A DNA stretch of 64,000 nucleotides. It comes from Saururus chinensis. Its lineage: Eukaryota > Streptophyta > Magnoliopsida > Piperales > Saururaceae. Location: positions 32,752,756 through 32,816,755 of the forward strand of contig CP141150.1 of NCBI GenBank assembly GCA_035235625.1, read 5' to 3'. The notes beneath the pieces are model-generated. The model was not told the DNA's origin, did no database searches, and worked only from the letters and a program-made list of their open reading frames with translations. Numbering within the stretch: the stretch's first letter is position 1; every line of letters starts with the position of its first letter. The position numbers and the translations under genes were made by a program. Positions 12,097 through 23,403 of this stretch are shown one piece after another.

Positions 12097-13774
12097 ACAC
12101 AACCCTGATTTTTTAAAAAAAATCAATAATAGAGTTTTTAATATATTTTTTTAATAAAATATTGTTTTGGGTTCAGTGTCTAAAGAGTTGTGGTAGAACT
12201 CTAAAAGACGAGTATAACGTTTTTGAATCATTCAAATCGATAATCAGGGCTGCAAGTAATGACCTCGAGAAGCGCACCTTATGGGCAAGACCCACAGTAA
12301 AACTTAGGTAAAACCTATTTATGAGTGGTTTTATTTTGAAGGGCTAATTGATACGAGTTCATCGGTACCAAGAACTCATGATTTTGAATTATGGTTGGAA
12401 AGTTATTATGTTTTATGGTTTTGCAAAAAGGAAAAAATATTATTTTATTGTGGCTTGAGCGGTGACGCATCGTCGCACGGTATGCTCACGTGATGTGCGG
12501 GCCGCCATGCAGGACCAGCATGGCGGGTCTTGCCGCGTCACGGTGACACTGCATGACACGCATGGTTCCACCACGCGGTGCGGCGCGTGACGTGCGTCAC
12601 AAATGCGTCACGTGTCGTGCGATGTTCCTTTCATGTAAATTCATATATCCACATTTTTTTACTCCAGTTAATTTCAGTTCTACCACTCCTCGAACTTCTT
12701 TTCCTCCGTTCTGAGTCATTCTATGTCCGAAATCAAGTCGTTCAAAAGGCATTTTCGACAAATTCGACAGTGCGGACACTGTGACGGGGTCAGTTTTTCA
12801 ATTTGAGGTATCTTCAACTACGGAATTTCTACCCAAACCTAAGGTAGGGGGTCTTAAACTCTAACTTATGCTTTGCTAGTGTGGTCAATTTTTTACGCAT
12901 AGTTTTTATTCAATTATGCTTGTTTGCCATAGTTTATGAAAAATATCATACATGTGCAATGTTTTACATACACTGATTTATGTTTTGATATGTGCATTTT
13001 CTGGGTAGTTCTGATGTAAAATCAAGAATTATCAAATTTTATCTGGATACCTACCGAGGAAATATTCGGTATCTAGCGTGCGCATATAGGTATGGAGCAT
13101 CATGGGTAAGCTCCTAGCCTTCTGAGCCTCCCGTTGCCCCATGAGCATCTGGGGGGACGTCGTTTGGTATTATGGCTCTAAATTTATCGACATCGGATGA
13201 ATTGATGTTTTTTTAAATTGTTTTTGAATAGGAGAAACCAATGTTTTCTAAATTCATTTCTGAAATAAATTTTGTTCTAGTAAAAATTGTTACTTTCATG
13301 AGTTTTTCTACTTAGCATTAATTTAGATTTTAATTATGTCTACTGTGTATAAAAATACTCACCCTCCTCCAGATTTTGCAGGTAATGCCGCTAAAGCAGA
13401 GGTGAAGGCAGAAGAACTTTCTTTATAATTAATGGAATGTTATTTTCGCTAATTTCTATAATTATGTGACTATTATGTAAGGACTTACTATGCCTAAATT
13501 TTTTTATTTGATTGCTATATGAACAGTGGCCTTGGGATATGTAATAATTTTATGATGTATCATTAAACTAGATATTATTGTGATATATAAAATTTTGGCT
13601 ATGCATCGAGTCCGATTTATATTATGATGTATGTTATTTTATATATGTGGATTTCTTGTTGTGGTACGTACCGATGGTCGTCATGTTCGGTTATACGTGT
13701 GATGTTAACACGTATCGAGAAGAATAATAATTATGATTATTATATAATATATTCTTTTATTCGCAACCGTCACA
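12097..13774 (+). repeat. 5' LTR of the chromovirus
   Basis: It aligns throughout with 20231-21943. A shared stretch runs from the TTTTGGGTTCAGTGTCTAAA region to the CCGTCACA end. The first two bases are decayed (it reads ACAACCCTG where the 3' copy reads TGACAACCCT). It is about 1.68 kb. A TACTGTGTATAAAAATACTC word at about 13340 precedes a CTCACCCTCCTCCAGA block that also appears in the 3' copy. Confidence 0.85.
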
Positions 13775-13776
13775 TT

Positions 13777-13788
13777 TGGTATCAGAGC
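13777..13788 (+). promoter_or_regulatory. Primer binding site for initiator tRNA-Met
   Basis: TGGTATCAGAGC lies two bases past the end of the 5' LTR. It is the standard plant LTR-retrotransposon primer site, complementary to the 3' end of initiator methionine tRNA. It fixes the 5' LTR boundary and the plus orientation. Confidence 0.92.
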
Positions 13789-13899
13789 TCATGACTTCAT
13801 GTTAGTAGTGAAGTCATTTTTAATAGTCACATAAATACTTAATATTTATAGTTGATTTTGCTGATGTTATGCTTTGTTTTGAAATGATAAGCCAGTTAA

Positions 13900-15070
13900 T
13901 GGGAAAATCGAAAATGACACTCATCTCAGGCTCTTTATATCATATGTCAGCACAAAAACTACCGTTACCATCAAGAAAATACAAGAAGACTAGTCTAGTT
14001 CCAAAGGAAAACATTATGGCAGAACCCTCAGATATCTAAGAAATCACAGTTGTCTTATTCCAAAGTAGTGATGAGGTCTATGAAGTAGTAAATATTCCAG
14101 ATACACCCATTTTGGTAGAGGAAGTAATAAATATTTCCGATTCACTCATCTTAGTTAAGGAAGACCTGTCAAAGGAAGAACCGTTGGAAGAAGACCCGTC
14201 AGAAGATGAAGACCCATTGGAGGAAAATCCATAGAAGGAAGACCCACCACCCGAGGACGACCCGTAAGAAGAAGACCAACCCGAAGATAAACTACCTGAG
14301 GAGGATCCAGTTGATAATGAATTTTTTTGGACAAAAATGTTAATCAATGACTTGGGCGAGGGTGAGATGATGGAAAACTTCTTGTGAATTCAAGGTTATA
14401 AATAAATACTGTTAGTTTACAAAAACTTCTTGTGAATTCAAGGTTGATACAATGTGCAAGCTCCCCGGATTGTCTTTTGACAACAATAAGGAAGTACAAT
14501 TGTTTGACAATTCTGCCCAAGCTGAAAATGCTGCTCAGGATGTTGCAACACCAGAAAATTATATGGACATTTCGCTCCTAAAATTTGCCCCACAGAGTTA
14601 AAGAAAGCCTGAAAATTTGTTAGAGGACTGAATAATGGACTTTGTAGTCGAATAGTAGGATTTCAACCTACTACTATGGCTAAAGATGTGGAATGGACCT
14701 ATTTGTTGGAGCAAGAATATCAGGAGTTTTGGCTGAAAGAAAAGACCGCAGACAAGGTTGCAAGACGGAAGATCGGAAAAGGAAAATGACATTCCCTAAC
14801 CATATCAATAACCAAAAATTTCAGAAGGCCTCTGGACCATCATCCCAAACCCAAAGAGAGAAAAAATTAGAACAATGTTCCAAATGTAACCAATTTCATC
14901 CACTGGGAATCTGTTACTTCTCCGAGAAATGATTTTTCACATGCAGGGACCCTAAACACAAGATCAAAAAATGCCCCAAGAACAAAAACCAAAAGGAAAT
15001 CAAGACAAAACAAAAGCCTAAGGCTCAGGGGCGAGTGTATGCTATTACTACAAAAGAAGCTCAAACTTCA
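13900..15070 (+). pseudogene. Chromovirus gag remnant
   Basis: A frame around 14600-14720 gives FVRGLNNGLCSRIVGFQP and then EWTYLLEQEYQ, typical of the capsid segment of plant chromovirus gag. Around 14870-14990 a knuckle-like stretch reads CSKCNQFHPLGICYFSEK, then a stop, then FFTCRDPKHKIKKCPKNK, two decayed zinc knuckles that would bind RNA. The acidic 14050-14330 stretch is a glutamate/aspartate/proline-rich linker. Stops and frame changes prevent a full protein. A short direct repeat (AACTTCTTGTGAATTCAAGG) occurs at about 14370 and 14425. Confidence 0.7.
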
Positions 15071-15079
15071 GCAGAAGTT

Positions 15080-15670
15080 ATACAAGGTACACTTCTGATC
15101 TTGGATAAGATTGATAAGGTTTTAATAGATACATAATCAACACATTCTTTTATATCTTATGATTTTTCTTTGAGTATGGGTTACCCAGTTATAAAACTAG
15201 GATATATCTTAGAAGTGTCAACTTCTGTGGGAAAAACTTTTATAGCTCAAAAATTTATGCAAGATGTGTCCATGTCATTAGAAAACCAAAAATGGAAAGC
15301 TAACCTTATACTCCTAAGTGTGATAGACTATGATGTCATATTAGGAATGGATTGGTTAGTCGACAATGAGGTCTTCATAGAATGTAAAAAGAAAAAAAGT
15401 TATGTTTAATAAGCATGGAGAGGAAAAATTTACCTTTCATGGAAACAAAGATCCTCTAGGGGCATGCATCATTTCTGCTGTGAAAGCACAACGATTGATA
15501 TATAAGGGATGTCAAGCATATCTTGCTAGTGTAATTTCTAAGGAGTCTTCATCTTCCAAGATAGAAAATATTGAGGTGATAAAGAATTTTTTGGATGTAT
15601 TTCCTAACTATCTTCCAGGGGTACCACCAAAGAGAGAGATAGATTTTAATATTGACATACTACCAATAAC
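15080..15670 (+). pseudogene. Chromovirus protease and linker to reverse transcriptase
   Basis: The retropepsin active site reads VLIDT-stop-STHSFIS at about 15117-15155, so the glycine of the usual DTGST-type motif is replaced by a stop codon. The second conserved block, DYDVILGMDWL, is at about 15326-15358. The frame closes near 15409 and a new one opens at 15402. That one carries the linker with DVFPNYLPGVPPKREIDFNI, the usual lead-in to reverse transcriptase. In a live element this aspartic protease would cut the polyprotein. Confidence 0.8.
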
Positions 15671-16659
15671 ATAACCTATCTCTAAGGCACCCTATTGTAT
15701 GGCTCCTGCATAACTAAAAGAATTAAAAAGTCAATCGTAGGAACTATTAGATAAAGGATTTGTCAGACCTAGTGTATCATCTTGGGGAGCTCTAGTCCTC
15801 TTTGTTAGGGAGAAAGATGGATCCTTGAGACTATGTATAGATTATGGGATACTTAGCTCTGTAACTATTAAGAATAAGTATCCTTTACCTCAGATCAATG
15901 TCTTGTTTGATCAATTACAAGAAGTAAAAGTATTCTTAAAAATAGATTTAAGGTCAGGGTACCATCAGCTGAGAATACGAGATGGAGATATTCCAAAGAC
16001 AGCCTTTCGTACCCAATATGGCCACTATGAATTTTTAGTGATGCCATTCGGATTGATGAATGCTCCTGCAGCATACATGGATCTTAGGAATCGAGTCTTT
16101 CGACCTTACTTGGATAAATTTGTGATTATTTTTGTTGATGACATATTGGTCTACTCTTCCAACCCAGAAGAACATCGAGAACATTTACAGATAGTTCTTC
16201 AAATTAACTCTAAGAGACCATCAACTATATGCTAAGTCGAGTAAGTGTAAGTTCTGGTTGGAACATGTTGCCTTTTTGGGTCATGTTATTTCTAAAAATA
16301 GAGTATCAACAGACTCTACCAAGATCAAAGCAGTTTGAAAGTGGAAGACGCCCAGAACCGTCACAGAAATTAGAAGTTTTCTAGGGCTTGCCGGTTAAGG
16401 ATTTTCAAGTATAGCTTTACCTTTGACAAAGCTAACTAGGAAATGTGTGAAGTTTATATGGGATGAGGAATGTGAGAAGGCATTTCAAGAATTAAAACAA
16501 AAATTAACCACCGCTCCAGTCTTATTCTTACTATATGGTAGTGGAGGGTTTGTGATTTACAACGATGCCTCAAGAATGGGCCTTAGATGTGTTTTGATGC
16601 AGAATGAGAAAGTAATAGCATATGCTTCAAGACAGCTAAAGAAATATGAAGGTAATTAT
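15671..16659 (+). pseudogene. Chromovirus reverse transcriptase and start of RNase H
   Basis: Reverse transcriptase blocks in order are [20 protein letters not shown], then [14 protein letters not shown], then [20 protein letters not shown], then the catalytic FVDDILVYS at about 16128-16155. The first half has stops at about 15674 and 15714, and the frame shifts after 16210. The RNase H part restarts at 16423 with [13 protein letters not shown]. Its first catalytic block, [19 protein letters not shown], is at about 16548-16605, and [12 protein letters not shown] follows. It is then cut by the hAT element at 16660. Reading resumes at 18456. Confidence 0.88.
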
Positions 16660-18447
16660 TAGGGATGCATCTCGGTTCGGTTTTAGGCAGTTCCTACAGG
16701 AACTGAACCGAACCGAATTTAAGAACGGAAATACAGGAACCGAACCGAACCGATATAAGAACCGAAACCGAACTGAAAACCGAATGAGAACCGAACATTT
16801 TAATTAAATTACTTGAATTAATCAAAATCAGATGAAAACAATACAAAATTTCCAAGGTTGCAACCTAAGTCATTTATCATACACATTTATATATAAAAAT
16901 TTAATAAAAGCCTACGGCTTTGCCCTTTGCAAAAGTCTTTCTTCTGCCCTGTCTTCAAAAGTCTGTCTACATAGTGGAGAATATGTGGTGTCTTCTAACA
17001 TATAAGGTGTCTTCTAACAGATAAGATGAAGCTCCTTTAGAGGATCCACTCAATACGACATTTAACTCACAATTTCTGCATGTTTTTCAGGTTTTGTAAC
17101 GGGGGGAAACCTGAGCTTCACACCTTCAAGTCAGTAATTCTCCTGATATTTAAAAAGAGAAAAAGTATTTCAAAGATTGGCCATAAGCCGCTTAATGTTG
17201 CAAGGAAGAAAAAAATAAAGAGACTTCACTCATAGTTTTGTTAAATTTTCCAAGAGAGCAATACTTGATGGGATGGGCCCTTCCATAGAGGTTCCTTGCA
17301 TATCTCTGCAATAATTCCGTAAGGAGACTTTACAGATGCAATTAAACCAAATGATTTTTGTTTTGTTATACAATGATCTTCCTACTTATAGTCTACCTCA
17401 AGCAAAAGAAAAAACACAAAAATGCAGAGAATATAATCAAAGAATAAGAATATGATTCCAAAATAAAAATAAAAACCTAGCAGACAATACACCTGAAACC
17501 CCCAACATACAGATTCATCTTCCTCCCCACTGACCCCCACTGCATTCCCCTAGAGAATCGACCCAAACCCAGATACAAAAATTCACAGAGGATGAGCAGA
17601 AAATAAAAAAAGAAAAATGTTTTTTGAGGAACAAAAACAAAAAAACTATTCACCAAACAAAGTGCAGAAACTTCAAAACAAGTTGAGAGAGCAAACCGGA
17701 GCGCAGGGAAGGCGTTACACACCTAGCGAACGAGGACCCTCCCACTCGCGCGCGATTCGAATCAAACAACAGTAGAGACGGGCGACGAAAATGAAGAGAA
17801 CAACAAGAGCGAAATGGGGCGTTGGTGAGCTAACGGGGGAGGAGTTGGAGCCTTGGAGGAGAGGAAGATCTGCAATTACAGATGTGCGTCTTTTTACAAA
17901 TAGGCTAAAAAAATCCAGTAACAAAGAAAGTTTACCCTTTGTTACCACGCCAGATACTTTGACCACTTCCTTCACCTCTCTCTTCTAAAAATTTACTTTC
18001 AGACGCTACAAAAGTAGAAAATCAATCATCAAAATGTGGTTCCAGCAGGACAATATAGTCTAACAATGTAAAAAAAAAACAAAGGATACTTTAACGGAAG
18101 AACAAAGGATATTGATTTTAACATCAAACCTCTTCGAACGAGCAATTCCTTCCCAACAAGAGGCTTGGCGATCGGGGCGAATCGCAAATTAGGGAGAATC
18201 GTTATCTAGGTGAAATACGAAATTAGGGTTAGTGGGTTAGGGAGGGGTGAAAACGAGGGTTTTTATATGGGTAAATATCTCGGTTCGGTTCCGGTTTCAG
18301 TTTTTTTTCCCTTAAAACTGAACCGAAATCCACTCAGTTTTTTTTCAAGAACCGAACCAAAATCGAATAAGGAACTGAACCGAACCGCTAAATTTTGGTT
18401 CGATTTTACCCGGTTCGGTTTGGTTCCGGTTTTCTAGTGTAGCCCTA
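16660..18447. mobile_element. Non-autonomous hAT element with GAACCGAACCG repeats
   Basis: It is flanked by an 8-bp duplication, GTAATTAT (16652-16659) and GTAATTAC (18448-18455), with one mismatch. The termini are TAGGGATGCA and, complemented from the right, TAGGGCTACA, fitting the hAT consensus. Subterminal arrays of GAACCGAACCG and the complement CGGTTCGGTT lie at about 16672-16797 and 18280-18430. The middle carries a GC-richer block (about 17480-17980) with no transposase. It differs in sequence from the hAT element at 7929 but shares its layout. Confidence 0.88.
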
Positions 18448-18455
18448 GTAATTAC

Positions 18456-18930
18456 CCCACTCATGATTTAGAATTGGTAGCAATAGTGTTTCCTTTAAAA
18501 CTCTGGAGACATTATTTGTATGGAGAGAAATTTGAAGTTTTTATAGATCATCAAAGTCTAAAGTACATTTTCTCCCAAAGTGATCTTAACTTAAGGCAAA
18601 GACGGTGGATTTAATACCTTAATGATTATGATTTCTCTATTCAATACCACTCATAAAAAGCCAATGTGGTGGCCGATACCTTTAGTAGGAAGGCCACGGG
18701 TAAGGTAGCTCAAATATTGATAAAAGAATGGAGATTGGTGGAAGAAGTAATGGGTATGCAACCTAAGTTACAAACGGAAAACAAAGAGGCTTTTGTAGCT
18801 AATCTTGAGGTGAAGTCCGAACTAGTTGAGTGCATTCTGGAGGCCCAGAAAGAGGATATAGAAGTACAAACCTTCTTAGATAAGCCTGACTTTAGTAAAA
18901 GCTCTAATGATGGAATTATGATTTAGAGAA
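18456..18930 (+). pseudogene. Chromovirus RNase H, second part, and linker
   Basis: Directly after the hAT element the frame resumes with [10 protein letters not shown] and [20 protein letters not shown], the second half of a gypsy RNase H. A stop precedes YLNDYDFSIQYHS, and then VVADTFSRKA appears at about 18666-18696, the conserved end of the domain. A linker open to 18926 leads toward integrase. Together with 16423-16659 this shows the hAT insertion came after the chromovirus. Confidence 0.82.
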
Positions 18931-20179
18931 AGATTAGTGGTTCTGGCGGTACCTGAACTAAAACAAGAACTGTTACATAAAGCACATAGGTCTCAATACA
19001 CTATCCATCCAGGAGGAATAAAAATGTACCAAGACTCTTTTTTTTGGGGTGGTATGGGATGAAGAGGGACATAGGAGAATTTGTCTCTAAATGTTTAACT
19101 TGTCAGCAAGTTAAAGCAGAACATGAGAAACCATAAGGTATCCTTCAACCTAATGAAATTCTGGAATGGAAATGGGACCCATTTCCATGGATTTTGTTTC
19201 AGGCTTACCCAAGACTTCATCAGGTCATGAATCTATCTAGGTTATAGTAGACCGACTTACTAAAAATACACATTTTCTTCCCCTTAAGAAGACACAAACG
19301 TTAAATGCTTTGGCAAGAATGTACATTTTGACATAGAATACTGTTATCATTCATTTCAGATCGGGATAGTCAATTCACTTCACACTTTTGGCAAAGACTT
19401 CAAGAAGAGTAAGGTACTAATCTCAAATTTAGTATAACCTTCCACCCACAGACAGATGGTCAGTCTGAAAGAACTATTCAGACATTAGAAGATATGCTTT
19501 GAGCATGTGCCATTGATTGGAAGGGCAATTGGGATGAGCACTTGCCATTAATTGAATTTTCCAATATTAACACTTATCCTTCCAATATAGGCATGGCACC
19601 GTATGAGGCTCTCTATGGCCGACTTTGTCAATTCACAACTTGTTGGACGTCGGGGAAAGAAAGTTAGTGAAGTCAGAACTCTTATAGCAGTGCGTCGATA
19701 AGGTAAAACTTATCAAGAATGGATTAGTGACAGCCTAGAGTCGTCAAAAGAGCTATGCCGTTCAAATAAGGAAAGACCTTGACTTCTGCATAGGTGGTCA
19801 TGTGCTGCTAAAGGTATCACCAACTCGAGGAGTTATGAGATTTGGTGTTAAAGGAAAGCTAAGTCCTCATTTTGTAGGGCCAATGGCTTACAGATTGGCT
19901 ATGCCTCCTCAGCTAGACAATGTTCATAATGTGTTTCATATGTCTATGCTTCGCAAATATGTGCAAGATACTTCTCATATTTTAGATTAGACAATGGTCA
20001 CCTTAGAACTAGATTTGACCATTGAAGAAAAACCAGTCAGAATTTTGGACCATAAAGAACAAATCCTTAAGACAAACAAGATTCCATTAGTAAAGGTATT
20101 ATGGCAGCATCATTCTTATGAGAGAGCAACATGGGAATTAGAAAGTCAAATGTTGAAAAAAATATCCAGAGCTATTTGA
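18931..20179 (+). pseudogene. Chromovirus integrase with chromodomain-like tail
   Basis: Traces of the integrase zinc region (HPGGIKMYQDSFFWGG, about 19006-19055, and LTCQQVKAEHE, about 19098-19130) are followed by frame-shifted core blocks. These include a THRQMV/TDGQSE-type stretch at about 19448-19470. The C-terminal GPMAYRLAMPPQLDNVHNVF is at about 19880-19940. The tail at 19994-20179 reads LVKVLWQHHSYERATWELES near its end, the chromodomain-like ending of plant chromoviruses that is thought to direct insertion to heterochromatin. Many stops make the protein inactive. Confidence 0.82.
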
Positions 20180-20230
20180 GGATTAGCTAGTTTAATTTCG
20201 AGGATAAATTTCCTTAAGGGGGGAAGATTA

Positions 20231-21943
20231 TGACAACCCTCATTTTTGGTACATTTTTTTCAAAACCAATAATATAGTTTTTAATATATTTTTATTTATA
20301 AAATATTATTTTGGGTTCAGTGTCTAAAGAGTTGTGGTAGAACTCTAAAAAACGAGTATAATGGTTTTTGAATCAACCAAATCGAACATCGGGGACGAAG
20401 TAATGACCTCAAGAAGCACGCCTCATGGGCAGGACCCACGGTAAAACTTTAGTAAAATCTATCCATGAAATCTTGTTTCGAAGGGCTCATCGATACAAGT
20501 CCATCGGTATCGAGAATGCATGATTCCGACTTATGGTTGGAAAGTTATTATATTTTAAAGTTTTTAAAAAGAAAAAAATATTATTTTATTGTGGTTGATG
20601 CAAGCTGATGCAGGAGTTGCGTCAGCCGACGTGGTGACACGTCGTCGCGTGGTACAACTGTGCAATGCGCGGGTCGCATGGCAGCCCATGCTGCACGGGT
20701 CGTCCACGCGACACGCAGTACTCACATAGAGGGTTCCACCACGTCATGGTGACACCGCGCGATACACGCGATGTGTGCTGCACATGCATCGTGCACCGCA
20801 CGACATTCCTTTCCTATAAATTCTTACCTCCACATTTTTTTACTCCAGTCAATTTTAGTTCTACCACTCCTCGAACTTCTTTTCCTCCATTTTGAGCCAT
20901 TCTAAGTCCAAATCAAGCCATTCAAAGTTTTCAACTAATTTGACTATGCCGGACGGTGTGACGGGATCAGTTTTCAGTTTGAGGCCTCTTCAAATGTGAA
21001 ATTTCTACCCAAACCTAAGGTGGGTCTTAAACTCTAACTTATTCTCTGCTTGTATGGTCGAATTTTCACGCACCATTTTTTTTCAATTATGCTTGTTTGT
21101 CGTAGTTTATGGAAAATATCATATGTTTGCAATGTTTTATATACACTGAATTATGTTCTGGTATGTGCATTTTATGGGTAGTTCTAGGGTAAAACCAAGA
21201 ATTATCATATTTTATCTGGATACCTATTGAGGAAATATTCGGTCTATGGCGCGCGCATATAGGTATGGAGCATCATGCATAAGCTCCTAGCCTTCTGAGC
21301 CTCCCGTTGCCCCATGAGCGTCAGGGGGAACGCAGTTCGGTATCATGGCTCTGGATTTATTGTCATTGGATAAACCGATGTTTTTTGAAATTGTTTCTGA
21401 ATTAGACAAACTGATGTTTTCGGAATTCGTTTGTAAAATAAATTATGTTCTATTAAAAATTGTTACTTTCATGAGTTTTTCTACTTAGCATTAATTTAGA
21501 TTTTAATTCTGCTTACTGAGTATGAAAATACTCACCCACCTCCAGACTCTGTAGGTAATGCCCCTAAAGCAAAGGTGAAGGCAAAAGAGATTTTTGTATA
21601 ATTAATGGAATGTTATTTTTGCTAATTTATGTAATTATGTGACTATTATGTAAGGGATTATTGTGCCTAAATTTTGTTATTTGTTTGCTCCATGAACAGT
21701 GGGTTTGTGATATGTAATAATTTTATGATGTGTCGTTAAACTAGATATTATTGTGATATATAAAATTTTGTCTATGCATCAACTCTGATTTATACTATGA
21801 TGTATGTTATTTTATGTGGATTTCTTGTTGTGGTATGTACCGATGGTTGTCACGTTCGATTATACGAGCGATGTTAACACGTGCCAAGCGAAATAATAAT
21901 TATGATTATTGTATCATATATTTTTTTATTGGTGGCCGTCACA
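20231..21943 (+). repeat. 3' LTR of the chromovirus
   Basis: It begins TGACAACCCTCATTTTTGG just after the purine tract and ends GGCCGTCACA. It is about 1.71 kb and aligns with 12097-13774 with many substitutions and small indels, so the insertion is not recent. It runs into the CA microsatellite of the older LTR at 21944-21958, which blurs the exact boundary and the target duplication. Confidence 0.85.
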
Positions 21944-22318
21944 CACACACACACACACTTAGGATTTTCATAGAAAAACCTTATTTGAGTGTTAGGGAAC
22001 TAGACAAAAATGACAAAAATTGCATAAATGTTTAAAAACAATTGATCGCCTTGGAATTAACATTTGATTGGTTTTGAATATAACTAAGACTTTTGGAATT
22101 AACATTTGATCCAGTAGAACGATTGAGCAAAGTCAAATTCATCATGTTAGAATAGTGATCAATCAATCAAATTGTTGAAACAATCGATTAGATTCATTAG
22201 GGTAGTAAAAAGAACATGGAACGATCAATCACCCTATGGATGATCAATCAGTCAATGGCTCAGTTACATGTGTTTAGTCAATATAGGATCAATTTCTTTC
22301 CTACTATTGCTCTAATTT
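21944..22318 (+). repeat. 3' LTR of the gag-only element, piece 2
   Basis: It continues the match to the 5' LTR at about 2410-2790, beginning with the CA tract and the words CTTAGGATTTTCAT. It includes AATCAATC/AATCGATT motifs and ends at CTCTAATTT, where the 5' LTR reads TCTAATACC. The next piece resumes at 29439. Confidence 0.75.
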
Positions 22319-23403
22319 TGTTATACCCCCAATTTCCACGTATGATTTTTTTGTAAAATATATATTTTTTCTTCCTTTTAAAAGAAAATATCTTAAATCT
22401 GACATGTCCTTGTTTGTTGCAGTAGTAAAAATATACAAAATAAATCATTAAAATAAAAAAAAAATTGGGTGTATGAGTATCATCTATCTTCACAATAATT
22501 TGAATATGATAAAATAACTCTAATAAATATTTAAATAATTTTTACATTGAAATATTTGTAGGACCTACAAGCTCATAATTGTCTATTAACAACATCAAAA
22601 TCAATAAAAGATAAATGACATGCTAACATGTCTAATCAAACCTAGTTGAAGATTCATAAAAGTTCGATTAGTGCACCATGGAATTGTCAATAGAAAGCTG
22701 GTCGATTCATCACCATAAAGAATACATACCTTGCATATTAATCATTCCATTCGTATGCAAACCCTTCCCGAAGGTGCTTTGGACATGATGGCCTCATCTA
22801 GGAGTTTCACACTTTTAGATATTGGGTCATGACATAATGACCTCAGTGCTATGAAGTCTGCCTCTCCCCATCCACGCTATGAAGTAAAAGCTCACTAGGG
22901 CTCATGGACCCTAGTGCTCATGGACAATAGTGTTGAAATTCTGACTTTTCATGATCATCAACCTCCTGTATTGCGTTGCGCGGTCATTTTTTAATGTTGT
23001 AGTCAATTCGAACATGACTCCCAGATCAGTGAAGCGGTTCTACATAACTCCTATTTTTAGAGAGCCGAAAGACTAAGCATTTTTCATACCAACCCTCTTC
23101 TGTCTATGTGTCTAATGACTCGCTTTTGAAGCTAAGACACCAAGAGTTCCTATGACCTTAGTTGCCGTATGTATAATTTTTTGGGTACCAATTTATCACA
23201 ATCAATATTCTCATACACATGCATTGGGGATTTCAACCCTTAAATAATAAATGTATAATTGAACCTTCATCCTCATAACATATCACATCAAAAACCATGT
23301 GATATTAATTATAAATATTATAAAAAACATTAGTTGTAATCACAATAAAATATGCAATCCTATATTCCTTCGGCAGCCTTGTCGGCATGTCGATGATCCC
23401 ACC

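Larger units (their letters stand above)
12097..21943 (+). mobile_element. Ty3/gypsy chromovirus, complete structure but inactive
   Basis: LTRs lie at 12097-13774 and 20231-21943. There is a tRNA-Met primer site at 13777-13788 and a purine-rich tract (AAGGGGGGAAGA) just before 20231. The interior has gag, protease, reverse transcriptase, RNase H, integrase and a C-terminal chromodomain-like tail in the usual gypsy order. This order and the tail indicate a chromovirus, probably of the Tekay/Del type. It inserted in the CA-rich tract of the older 3' LTR. Every domain carries stops or frameshifts, and the RNase H is split by a hAT element. Confidence 0.85.

Noticed and set aside
14078..14347. 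A Ser/Gly-rich minus-strand frame
   Set aside because: It is the antisense of the acidic Glu/Asp/Pro-rich linker in the chromovirus gag.
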